Below, piece by piece: positions 26,848 to 35,601 of a stretch of DNA of 37,113 nucleotides. Origin of the DNA: Bacteroidales bacterium (GTDB lineage Bacteria; Bacteroidota; Bacteroidia; Bacteroidales; Muribaculaceae); contig JAAVFK010000018.1 in assembly GCA_014800785.1 (NCBI GenBank), positions 166,118-203,230 of the forward strand. Reading direction: 5' to 3'. Each line of letters opens with the position of its first letter. Position 1 is the stretch's first letter. The position numbers and the translations under genes were made by a program. The notes under the pieces are model-generated. The model did no database searches and was not told the DNA's origin. It saw only the letters and a program-made list of their open reading frames with translations.

Positions 26848-27708
26848 TTACTTAACTTGAGGCGCGACGCTGTCCGTAAGCTGCTCCCTGCTCTTGAGAA
26901 GTTCGAGCCAGTAAGCGGAAGTGACCGTATCCGTGTGGTTCACCCCGTCCGGATCGGTGAAGAGGACGCGGGGCTGATCGTCGGGACTGTTGACATCGCC
27001 CATATAGACAGCCTTGGCGCCGTTTGGCGAGGCGAAGAAATAGGTGCGGACATCCGCGGTTCCCTCGACATTGCAACGGCCGATAAACACCGCTGTCGGG
27101 TCCCGGTCTATTTGCGTGCTGTCGGCCCAGACCATCATTCGATAATCTTTGCCGGCGTGCGCTTTCGGATTACGGTCAAGTCGATAGACGGCTGTTGAGG
27201 TAACTGAACGCATACACCCTATCGGACTCCACCCTTTGCGATATCTGGAGGGAAGACTTTCTATCTCCCTCTTCTCCAGTTCCGCGCGGTGAATCTTCTC
27301 GAGATGCGAGAGATAGGGAACGGTATATAGCTGCTCGTCGATCCAGAGATATTCTCCCTTGTCGAGCGTCCAGCCACGCCATCCGAGCGATGACCAGTCT
27401 GCATAGGGAGAGCCGATGATCATCTTGCGCAACGAGTCGTCGACAAGCGTCGGGTAATAGGCGCGCATCTGCTCTTCGGTGTTGATATCCCGCAGAGGAT
27501 AGGGGCGCACGAGAGGATAACTGACCATCGAGGCGAACCGCGCGGAGTCGTTGTCGCGCACGGCTGTGATCAAATCCTTGACTGCCTCCGGAATGGAATC
27601 GGCTCCCGCCGAGTCGCTGTCTCCATGGTTCCCGGAACCGCCTCCGCAGGCAGTGACGACAAACCCAAGGGCCGCCGTCAGAATAAGGTATAAAATTTTA
27701 TTCATCAT
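26848..27708 (-). CDS. Lipoprotein of unknown function
   Basis: MMNKILYLILTAALGFVVTAC lipobox; no recognised domain; overlaps the upstream lysozyme-like gene by 4 nt. Confidence 0.78.
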   Translation of the reverse strand: MMNKILYLILTAALGFVVTACGGGSGNHGDSDSAGADSIPEAVKDLITAVRDNDSARFASMVSYPLVRPYPLRDINTEEQMRAYYPTLVDDSLRKMIIGSPYADWSSLGWRGWTLDKGEYLWIDEQLYTVPYLSHLEKIHRAELEKREIESLPSRYRKGWSPIGCMRSVTSTAVYRLDRNPKAHAGKDYRMMVWADSTQIDRDPTAVFIGRCNVEGTADVRTYFFASPNGAKAVYMGDVNSPDDQPRVLFTDPDGVNHTDTVTSAYWLELLKSREQLTDSVAPQVK

Positions 27709-28400
27709 AACGTTGGATCCTTGGATAATTCAGATTCTGTGTTGGATAATTGTTTCTCATCGTTGACAATAGCGTCGGCGAGCCAGTCCATGAATACCGG
27801 AGCCGGTTCGTCGCCGTCTACAAACGGTTGCAGGAAAAGGGGTGCAGGCTCGGCCTGGGCAAGCTCGCTGCCGGCATAGAGATTCTCGAATTCCTCGATG
27901 CGGCGGCGCTTGATCTGAGCATGCTCTTTCCCGCGGTAACGACAATAAGAGATGTACGTGTCATGAATGTTCCGGTCACCCGCTTTCAACTTCGACACAA
28001 TAGACGATCTGTTGACTGCCCCGTGGCCGATGTTGTAGGCCAGCGTAGCAAGAAGAATCGAATCCTTACCATATGAACGGTAGATGGCACAAAGTTTCTT
28101 CAGGTCTTTACGCAACAACGCGTCGGCCTCTTTCTCAGAAAGAGCCCGACTGCGTGAAAACTTTTCACCGGGAAGAACTTTGTGGCCATATCCAACCAGC
28201 GGCCAATGCTTGGGCTGGTGGAGGGTTTCATATTTCTTAATGATAGTGACCGCTTTTTCAAATAAGTCTGTCTGCCTGATCTCACTCTTCTTTTCGGCAG
28301 CCGTGATATCAGTGAAAACCGATGAGCCACAGCCTGTAAACAGCGTCGAAAAGACCAGTATGAACATGACAAACACCATAGCGTATGTCTTTTTCATCAT
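27705..28400 (-). CDS. GH24-like lysozyme lipoprotein
   Basis: Lipobox LFTGC; IIKKYETLHQPKHWPLVGYGHKVLPGE; YNIGHGAVNRSSIVSKLKAGDRNI. Confidence 0.75.
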   Translation of the reverse strand: MMKKTYAMVFVMFILVFSTLFTGCGSSVFTDITAAEKKSEIRQTDLFEKAVTIIKKYETLHQPKHWPLVGYGHKVLPGEKFSRSRALSEKEADALLRKDLKKLCAIYRSYGKDSILLATLAYNIGHGAVNRSSIVSKLKAGDRNIHDTYISYCRYRGKEHAQIKRRRIEEFENLYAGSELAQAEPAPLFLQPFVDGDEPAPVFMDWLADAIVNDEKQLSNTESELSKDPTL

Positions 28401-28586
28401 TTATATAACGCATCGCAAAGAAAATTGTTTTACGACGCATCAATTTTCTGCAACATTGCCACCATTTTTCTAAACATTTTAGAGATAGCATTGGAGCAAA
28501 GATGAAAAATTAACAGCGATTTTTATGGCGTTTCCGGCAGCCTTTTTCCGGTTCTTTCCACGGCTCTGTCCGCTGGGATGGTCGGG

Positions 28587-29198
28587 TCAATCCTCTGGCT
28601 CTCCCGCCACGCTTTCGGACGGATTTTCGGGAGGCAGAAGGATAGCCGGATTGACAGAGTCGACATCGGTGACCACGAGCTTGCTCGATCCGCGCCACGG
28701 AAGAGTGGCGTGATATTTCTTGTAGGTGACTCTCAAGGGGACGCCACGGTCAAGATACCCTCTGAGCGTGCGCGCAACCTCCTTGTCAGTGACCGAAAAG
28801 ATGAAGTCGCGGTTGTAGATCTGAGTCGTGTCGTGCATCTCCTTGTACGGCAGGAGCACCCCTTCGTATGTCTTGAAGACGGTCCCGCGATATTCGATGC
28901 TTTCCAGATACCCGCTCTGAGTCGCTCCTTCGACATAGGGTGAGGCATATCTGAGCCAGAACCCGATGCAGGCGGCTATAGCGAGCACGGCCACGCCGAG
29001 CCACACCCATACGATGTGTCGGCGGGGATGATGGGGAAGGATATGGGCGAATTCCGATTCTTCCTCATCCCAGTAGTCGGGATTGTCGGGAGTCAGACGG
29101 GGTTTCTTCGGCTCCTCCGGTTGCTCAGGGACGTCAGGCCCGTCGAAATAATCGGGCTTGTCGTCTTCGTCATCGCTGAAGTTGGGACGGAATTTCAT
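28587..29198 (-). CDS. Single-pass membrane protein with acidic/proline-rich N-terminus, conserved-hypothetical type
   Basis: Acidic N-term, TM IVWVWLGVAVLAIAACIGFWL; 22 nt downstream of the flippase-like gene. Confidence 0.75.
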   Translation of the reverse strand: MKFRPNFSDDEDDKPDYFDGPDVPEQPEEPKKPRLTPDNPDYWDEEESEFAHILPHHPRRHIVWVWLGVAVLAIAACIGFWLRYASPYVEGATQSGYLESIEYRGTVFKTYEGVLLPYKEMHDTTQIYNRDFIFSVTDKEVARTLRGYLDRGVPLRVTYKKYHATLPWRGSSKLVVTDVDSVNPAILLPPENPSESVAGEPED

Positions 29199-29219
29199 TG
29201 GCAGCTATAATTTTGGAAT

Positions 29220-30275
29220 TTAAGACTTTGAAACCGCGTTTTCGGAGACCGGCTTGGCAGAAGCGCGTCCGGAATCGCGTGCTATGTAGATCATGGTGAA
29301 GATCCCGAGAAGCACGAGCATGACGGTCTGTCCGCTCCATTGGAGCATCGAGAAAGCGACGCCCTCGCTGTCGGTGACGCCATAGAGCGAAAGGCCGAAC
29401 ATGACCGCCAGGTTCCAGGGGCCGAGACCGCCGTTGGAGGGGATGGCCATACCGACCGAACTCAGTACGAAGGCCACCAGACACGGAATCAGACCGAAGG
29501 CGAGCGAGGACTCCTCACACAGCCGCTCCGTGAAGCCGAAAGCGAAGAAAGCGACATAGAGCTGAATAAAATAACATCCCCAGAGAGCAATCGTCAGCAG
29601 AATGAATTTGCCACGACCCGGCATAGTGAGAACGGCCGCGAATCCGTTCCATATCTGCGAGGCGACATGACGTCCCTTGCGGACAAGGGGATTGTTCTTG
29701 AACAGCAGCGCGATGCCGACCACAAAGCCGACACTGGCGATACCTACAACCCACCATACCGGATTGCGCAGGACACCGAGGATGTCGCGTCCCACGGCAT
29801 ATTTATCCATAAAGGCCTCTATTGATCCGAACGCCACGGCGAGCGCAAGCAGAAAGAGCACAAGAACGGCCACGGCATCAGCGGCACGGTCAGCAACGAG
29901 TGAACCGAGCACGGTCGCGAACGGAGCTTTCCCCTTGCGCGAGACATAGGTGCACCGCCAGACCTCTCCGAGACGCGGAAAGAGCAGATTCAGAGCATAG
30001 CATCCGAAAATAGAACAGCTCAGGGCCATAAGAGGCACCTCGATATCAAGTGAACGCAACTGCAGACGCCAGCGCATAGCCCTCACGACGTGCGAAACCA
30101 CGCTCAGACACATCGCCAGCAGGATCCACCAGTAGCAGACCGGTCCGCGGAGTATCTCCATCATCGTTCCGAAGGGCACCTTCGAGAACATATACCATAC
30201 CAGCCCCACAGTCAGCAAGACCGGGATTCCGATACTGAAAATTTTTCCGATTATGTGCCTTGCGCGTGCTATCAT
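29220..30275 (-). CDS. Lysylphosphatidylglycerol synthase TM/flippase-like (UPF0104-type) membrane protein
   Basis: Polytopic; MRWRLQLRSLDIEVPL, NLLFPRLGEVWR, IPSNGGLGPWNLAV motifs. Start at MIARARHIIGK (ORF track start 30341). Confidence 0.85.
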   Translation of the reverse strand: MIARARHIIGKIFSIGIPVLLTVGLVWYMFSKVPFGTMMEILRGPVCYWWILLAMCLSVVSHVVRAMRWRLQLRSLDIEVPLMALSCSIFGCYALNLLFPRLGEVWRCTYVSRKGKAPFATVLGSLVADRAADAVAVLVLFLLALAVAFGSIEAFMDKYAVGRDILGVLRNPVWWVVGIASVGFVVGIALLFKNNPLVRKGRHVASQIWNGFAAVLTMPGRGKFILLTIALWGCYFIQLYVAFFAFGFTERLCEESSLAFGLIPCLVAFVLSSVGMAIPSNGGLGPWNLAVMFGLSLYGVTDSEGVAFSMLQWSGQTVMLVLLGIFTMIYIARDSGRASAKPVSENAVSKS

Positions 30276-30330
30276 CGTGCGAAGTTGATATTTTGGCTTA
30301 TTGCTACGCAAAATTAACGATTTTTTTCCG

Positions 30331-30338
30331 TATCTTCG
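30331..30338 (+). promoter_or_regulatory. Candidate -7 element for the LRR gene at 30344
   Basis: TATCTTCG followed by CACCG and the ATG. Confidence 0.5.
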
Positions 30339-30343
30339 CACCG

Positions 30344-31147
30344 ATGAAACAGATTGCCCTCATTTCTTTGTTCATATTGGCCCTCGCCGTCTTTTCAGCG
30401 TCGGCCCGAACCGTAGTCATCGGTCCGGAAACGTCACGCATCGAGGCTTTCCGATATGGTGGCACCGCTGCGCCGGACACACTGCGTATCTTGCCGCGCG
30501 GAGACGCACCTCTCGAAGTGGAGGAGTATGCATTCTGGGAAGGACGCGCTTTGCGGGCGATAGAATTTCCGCCTGAGTGTCGGGTACATATCCGTGAGGG
30601 GGCTTTCCGAGGATGCGGAGGTCTGCGGAAAATCATCTTGCCCGCAGAATGTGTGCTTGATGGCCAATATATATTCAGTGACTGCTTCTCGCTTGAGGAG
30701 ATCCTCTTGCCGGAGAGTCTGACCGTTATCCCTCCCCACACCTTCTCCTACTGCATCTCACTGAAAAGCATACTTTTTCCGAAGGGACTGAAGCGCATAG
30801 GCAACAATGCGTTCAGCGAATGCCGCGCGCTCGGAGAGGTCTGGATTCCAGATAGCGTGACGGAGCTCGAGAGCTACGCATTCTCCGAATGTATCGAACT
30901 GAGGGAGGCCCGACTGCCGGCCAACGGCGCCATGTTAGGGGAATTGCTATTCAGCGGATGCCGGAACCTGAAAGTGCTGATCGAGCCGAGTCCGGAGGTT
31001 CCAACGCTGGACTGCGACAGCTTCCTCTTCGAGCCCGACGAGGCGAATCTCTACCGCTCCTGCTGTCTGAAAGTTCTTCCGGAAGCCATGGGGGGCTACC
31101 GCCACGCCCACGCCTGGTCCCGCTTCAAGACAATCACGTCCCTCTGA
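30344..31147 (+). CDS. BspA-like leucine-rich repeat secreted protein
   Basis: Signal peptide MKQIALISLFILALAVFSASA; LRR_5 repeats (HTFSYCISLKSILFPKGLKRIGNNAFSECRAL). Confidence 0.87.
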   Translation: MKQIALISLFILALAVFSASARTVVIGPETSRIEAFRYGGTAAPDTLRILPRGDAPLEVEEYAFWEGRALRAIEFPPECRVHIREGAFRGCGGLRKIILPAECVLDGQYIFSDCFSLEEILLPESLTVIPPHTFSYCISLKSILFPKGLKRIGNNAFSECRALGEVWIPDSVTELESYAFSECIELREARLPANGAMLGELLFSGCRNLKVLIEPSPEVPTLDCDSFLFEPDEANLYRSCCLKVLPEAMGGYRHAHAWSRFKTITSL

Positions 31148-31175
31148 CCGATTCACATATCTCCAATTATATGCA

Positions 31176-31213
31176 CCCCGGGCGTCAAGGATCGCGATCC
31201 TTGACGCCCGGGG
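31176..31213. repeat. 38-bp perfect zero-loop palindrome between convergent genes
   Basis: CCCCGGGCGTCAAGGATCG|CGATCCTTGACGCCCGGGG. Confidence 0.96.
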
Positions 31214-31301
31214 AAACAATATAACTTATGGCTATGTACTTGATTTAGGATTGACCTGCCGAAAAACGTTTGACCTCTTGTAAGCGTTTGGCCCGTCGCA
31301 A

Positions 31302-31934
31302 TCAGAGATTGGCTGCGGTCATCGGGACAGCGTTGGTGGGAACGACGCTGATCAGGAGAACGAACTGGCCCTCGCGGTCTGCGGGGATGGCGCCTGCGGG
31401 CAGATCTTCGCCCGGAGTCTCGGATGCCACCTCTTCGGTGAGAGCGAGATGGAAGTCACCTCCGCTGAAAGCTCCGGACACATCGAAGAGCGAATCGGTC
31501 TCGAGATCAGAGCCGAGCGTGAGACCCATATCGGAAAGCTCCTGAAGGAGAGCCGAACAGAATTCACACTGCTCGTGATTGGCCGCGTTGCGCTGCGTTG
31601 CCTCATAGGGGAAGTAGAAGATGTAGCCGTATCCGGCAACCTCTCCACGCTCGTAGCGTGCCATCGCCTCTACTTCGGGCGACTGCCCTTCGTAGACCAG
31701 AACGAAACCGTTGTCTGACGAAAGCCATTCGGCTCCTTCTTCCACCTCGGGAAGCGTTTCGAAACGTGCCTGTGCCTCTCTTCTGCATTCGGATTCGGAA
31801 CAACCCGGATCCGCCACGCCGTAAACCTTACCGATCAGATCGGCAGCGTTTACCGTCACCGGTGCCTTCGCGAAAGCGGGCATGGCGACGAGGGTCATGA
31901 GGAGTGCGGAGATTGAGGCGATGATGCTTTTCAT
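31302..31934 (-). CDS. Secreted protein of unknown function
   Basis: Signal peptide MKSIIASISALLMTLVAMPAFA; no family recognised; two cysteine pairs (CSESEC, CEFC). Confidence 0.75.
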   Translation of the reverse strand: MKSIIASISALLMTLVAMPAFAKAPVTVNAADLIGKVYGVADPGCSESECRREAQARFETLPEVEEGAEWLSSDNGFVLVYEGQSPEVEAMARYERGEVAGYGYIFYFPYEATQRNAANHEQCEFCSALLQELSDMGLTLGSDLETDSLFDVSGAFSGGDFHLALTEEVASETPGEDLPAGAIPADREGQFVLLISVVPTNAVPMTAANL

Positions 31935-31968
31935 TGTTTTGTTCTGTTCGTTATGGCATTTAAACCGA

Positions 31969-31998
31969 AAAAGAGCGCCGATGGTTCGACGCTCTTTT
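31969..31998 (-). terminator. Rho-independent terminator downstream of mrp
   Basis: Minus strand AAAAGAGCG-TCGAACCATCGG-CGCTCTTTTTC. Confidence 0.8.
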
Positions 31999-32085
31999 AA
32001 AATTTAACTAAAAAAGTAACATAAGAGATCTTGACAGACAGTCGTCCTAAAGAACCAACTATCTATCCGTCACCACTATGCAAGA

Positions 32086-33228
32086 TTATCCATGCACCTC
32101 AACTTTGGAGGTCGCAGGAAGTGTCGCATTGCGGCGCTCGGTCTCTTCAACCACGCGGTCGGCGAGAGCGGAGAACGCTTCGGCTTCGGGATTGCCACCC
32201 TCAAGCGCGGAAGTATTCTGCTCGGCAACGAGCGAGAGGGCTGTGGGATGTCCGAGGTCGAGGGTCTCGCAGATCTGGGCCACGAGGGGAATCTGCGCGA
32301 GCAGCGGGAGATCGAGTTCTTTGGCAAGACGTTCGGCTCCACCCTGGCCGAAGATATAGTATTTCTCGTCGGGATGGGGAGCGGGGGTGAACCAGGCCAT
32401 GTTCTCAACCACACCGAGAACCGGGACATTCACCTTGTCGCCTTGGAACATGGCTATACCTTTGCGGGCGTCGGCCAAGGCGACTTCCTGAGGAGTGGAG
32501 ACCACCACCACTCCGGTGATGGCCAGTGTCTGCACGAGTGTCAGGTGGATATCGCTCGTTCCGGGTGGCATATCGATCAGGAAGTAGTCGAGATCGCCCC
32601 ACCAGGCGTCGGTAATCAGCTGTTTGAGGGCGTTGCTGGCCATGCCGCCACGCCAGAGCACAGCCTCATCGCGCTTGACAACAAAACCGATGGAGAGCAT
32701 CTTGACACCGTACTTCTCCACGGGTTCGATCCAGTCGCGGCCGTTCTGGTTGACCATGTAAAGCTGTTCGTCTTCGACTCCGAACATTTTCGGCATCGAG
32801 GGACCGAAGATGTCAGCGTCCAGAAGGCCGACCTTGTAACCCTTTGCGGCGAGCGCGACGGCGAGGTTGGCGGCCACGGTAGATTTGCCGACACCACCCT
32901 TGCCGGAAGAGACGCCGATGATATTCTTCACCCCGGGAAGCGGATTCTCGGGCTTAGGAGCGTGGGCAGCCTGACGGAACTTCACGCTGATACGGTCTTT
33001 CACGTCAATGTCGGGCGACGCATAGACCGGGAGGGCCGCTTCGGCGGCGCGCACCACAGACTTGATGAACGGGTCGGTGGGTTTGTCGAAAATAAGCGAG
33101 AACGAAACCTTGTTTCCGTCGATTCGGATATCATCCTCGACCATCTCGTTTTCGACGATATTCTTCCCGTTGCCGGGATATTTCACGTTTTTCAGGGCCT
33201 CAATAATGAGGTTTGGATATAGAGCCAT
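32086..33228 (-). CDS. mrp: Mrp/NBP35-family Fe-S cluster carrier ATPase
   Basis: IIGVSSGKGGVGKSTVAANLAVALA deviant Walker A; GLLDADIFGPSMPKMFG. Confidence 0.95.
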   Translation of the reverse strand: MALYPNLIIEALKNVKYPGNGKNIVENEMVEDDIRIDGNKVSFSLIFDKPTDPFIKSVVRAAEAALPVYASPDIDVKDRISVKFRQAAHAPKPENPLPGVKNIIGVSSGKGGVGKSTVAANLAVALAAKGYKVGLLDADIFGPSMPKMFGVEDEQLYMVNQNGRDWIEPVEKYGVKMLSIGFVVKRDEAVLWRGGMASNALKQLITDAWWGDLDYFLIDMPPGTSDIHLTLVQTLAITGVVVVSTPQEVALADARKGIAMFQGDKVNVPVLGVVENMAWFTPAPHPDEKYYIFGQGGAERLAKELDLPLLAQIPLVAQICETLDLGHPTALSLVAEQNTSALEGGNPEAEAFSALADRVVEETERRNATLPATSKVEVHG

Positions 33229-33260
33229 TACGATTCAGATTTCTTGGGAGGTATTTGGAT

Positions 33261-34019
33261 TCATTCGGCCGAGCGGGAGCCATCGGCCACTCCGCGCGGA
33301 TAGGCGCGGTAGTCGTCGCGCTCTATGTCGTCGGTCTCGGGTTCGAGCAGCTCGCCATCATGAAGCTTGAAGGATATGAGCTTTATCTTCTTTCCGCGCG
33401 ACAGCCACTGGGCTTCATAGAAAGTCTTGATGGCGGTGGCGGGGTCCTCGTTTCCTTCGCCGTAAAGGTCCGCGGTCTGTCTCAGGACCTCGAAGCCGTT
33501 CAGCTCGACAAGACGGCGCGTATATTCGTAGAGGAAAGGGGAATCGGTCTTCAGATGAATCACTCCGCCGGGGCGCAATATCTTGCGATAGTCCTTAAGG
33601 AAGCGGGTCGAGGTCAGTCTCTTCCGCGTCTTCTGCATCTGCGGATCCGGAAAGGTGATCCAAATCTCGTCGACCTCCTCGGGGGCGAAGAAGTTCGAGA
33701 TAAGCTCGATCTCGGTTCTGAGGAACGCGGCGTTGGGGATCCCGCGCTCTTCTACCTGACGGGCACCGCTCCACATCCGCGCACCCTTGATGTCGATTCC
33801 GATATAGTTGCGTTCCGGATGTGCTTCGGAGAGGCCGACGGTGTATTCACCTTTGCCACATCCGAGTTCGAGAGTCACCGGAGAGTCGTTATGGAAGAAA
33901 TCCGAGGTCCATTTCCCCTTATAAGGGAAATCCCCGGCCACAACGACGTGACGGGGATATTGAAGGACACACTCGAACCGATCCATGTCGGCAAATTTCT
34001 TCAATTTGTTTTTTCCCAT
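33261..34019 (-). CDS. trmB: tRNA (guanosine(46)-N7)-methyltransferase
   Basis: VTLELGCGKGEYTVGL; ERNYIGIDIKGARMW; EIWITFPDPQMQKTRKRLT. Confidence 0.95.
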   Translation of the reverse strand: MGKNKLKKFADMDRFECVLQYPRHVVVAGDFPYKGKWTSDFFHNDSPVTLELGCGKGEYTVGLSEAHPERNYIGIDIKGARMWSGARQVEERGIPNAAFLRTEIELISNFFAPEEVDEIWITFPDPQMQKTRKRLTSTRFLKDYRKILRPGGVIHLKTDSPFLYEYTRRLVELNGFEVLRQTADLYGEGNEDPATAIKTFYEAQWLSRGKKIKLISFKLHDGELLEPETDDIERDDYRAYPRGVADGSRSAE

Positions 34020-34046
34020 AGATTTAGGTTGGAGATGTGTGGGTTA

Positions 34047-35447
34047 TCAGTTGATGAGAAGTTTGTATGTGTAGAGGCCGGCCGAGGTCTTCACGCGCAC
34101 GACCAGCATATTCTCGTCGGTCGAGAGCGTGGTCTCGAAGTTCTCGGCCATAGGCGAGACATTGAGAAGCAATGCGCCTGCAAGCGAGTAGACCTCCACC
34201 CTTTCGATCGCGAGCGGAGAGTCAATCTTGAGGATGCCGTTCTCATAGACGATACGGTTATCAGCCATGACGTTTTCAATCACGTCGTTGCCGGTATAGG
34301 CGCCGGTATAGATGTTGAAACGTCCCCATACGGGATGTTCTTTCCAAACATTCTCGGTGTTGTCAGCTACATGGAGCATCACCGACGGCGTGTCGATCCC
34401 TACGAAAGCGGTTTCGTCGGCCTCGGGGACATTGTCACCGAGAGCTCGGGCGTCGATACGTTCCAACGTCTCGACATTTCTGAGCGCGCCGGCTCCGACA
34501 GAGGTAAGTCCGGGAGAAAGGATGAGCTCAATCGCCATTGTGTTGGCGAGCGAGAAATCACCGGCAGAAGTCGTTTCAGACATCAGCGTGTTGGAGTCGA
34601 AAGATGAGCAGTTGGCCGCAAAGAGCGCCGGGAGATTGTGGGGTGCGTTGACGATGGTCTGCAGATTGGTGTCGTCCATCAGCACGCCGTTTCCGAACGT
34701 CACACCGGGAGCAAAGTTAATTTCCACAAGGCGCGACATACCGGCCAGCGCATAGTCGGCAAAATTAGTGACGCCATCCACATTGAGTGTCTTGATAGCC
34801 GTTCCGTCGAAGCAGTGGCTGCCGATCGAACGCAGAGAGAGAGGAAGTGTCACCGTCGAGAGCGACGAGCATCCGGCGAATAGATTGGCCGGCAACGCAG
34901 TCAACGACGCGCGGGAAAGATCGGCCTCCTTGAGCGCCGTATCGTTGGCAAAGGCATAGACACCTATCGACGACACCGACGACGGAAGAGTCGCCGAGGT
35001 CAGAGAGGAGCATCCGTAGAAGGCGTGCTCTCCGATAGTCCGCAGACCCGAGGGGAGCGTTACAGACTTCAGATCCGAGTCAGCGAATGCTCCGGCACCG
35101 ATCTCGACGGTACCCGAAGGGAGGGTCACCGAGGTATAGGGGGCTTTGAAGAAGGTGTACTGGGGGATGAGGTTCTCACGATAGTAGCTCTGGCCGTGGG
35201 AGTCGCGGTTAAGATCGGAATAGGCCACGATCTTGGCTCCTGACATATCGAGAGTGGTGACCTTGACCTCGGCGAGCGCACGCAGGTCGCGGACATCAAT
35301 CTCGCCCTTGATCTTCAGTTCGTCGTCAGTCAGCGATATACCTTTGAGTTCTGATTCAAGAGAACCCGGCGTAGCGGTTATGGTGGTTCCGTTTGCCGCG
35401 AAGATAACCGCGGACAGCACAACGGAGAAGAGAATCGTTCGTTTCAT
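34047..35447 (-). CDS. BspA-like leucine-rich repeat secreted protein with C-terminal sorting-like domain
   Basis: Signal peptide; LRR_5 repeats (LPSGLRTIGEHAFYGCSSL); C-term VEVYSLAGALLLNV...LVVRVKTSAGLYTYKLLIN. Confidence 0.9.
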   Translation of the reverse strand: MKRTILFSVVLSAVIFAANGTTITATPGSLESELKGISLTDDELKIKGEIDVRDLRALAEVKVTTLDMSGAKIVAYSDLNRDSHGQSYYRENLIPQYTFFKAPYTSVTLPSGTVEIGAGAFADSDLKSVTLPSGLRTIGEHAFYGCSSLTSATLPSSVSSIGVYAFANDTALKEADLSRASLTALPANLFAGCSSLSTVTLPLSLRSIGSHCFDGTAIKTLNVDGVTNFADYALAGMSRLVEINFAPGVTFGNGVLMDDTNLQTIVNAPHNLPALFAANCSSFDSNTLMSETTSAGDFSLANTMAIELILSPGLTSVGAGALRNVETLERIDARALGDNVPEADETAFVGIDTPSVMLHVADNTENVWKEHPVWGRFNIYTGAYTGNDVIENVMADNRIVYENGILKIDSPLAIERVEVYSLAGALLLNVSPMAENFETTLSTDENMLVVRVKTSAGLYTYKLLIN

Positions 35448-35451
35448 TTTA

Positions 35452-35459
35452 CAAAGTTA
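35452..35459 (-). promoter_or_regulatory. -7 element 4 nt upstream of the start codon of the 35447 gene
   Basis: Minus-strand TAACTTTG-TAAA-ATG. Confidence 0.55.
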
Positions 35460-35556
35460 CAAAATCTTCCGGAAAATCCCGCCTGTTTCCGAACGGAAGT
35501 GTCAGGAGCAGAGGTTTATGAAACGCCCATGAGGAGACCCTGGCGGACATTTCCAT

Positions 35557-35594
35557 ATTCAAGCAGTATTAGAGCATTCAAGCAGTATTAGAGC
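35557..35594. repeat. Perfect 19-bp tandem duplication
   Basis: ATTCAAGCAGTATTAGAGC twice, adjacent to the 3' end of the propeller gene. Confidence 0.95.
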
Positions 35595-35601
35595 GCGATG
35601 A

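Noticed and set aside
32092-34607. Long plus-strand ORFs (32092-33222, 33213-34607)
   Set aside because: Antisense to mrp, trmB and the LRR gene, which have clear motifs. Low-complexity mirror ORFs expected at this GC content.
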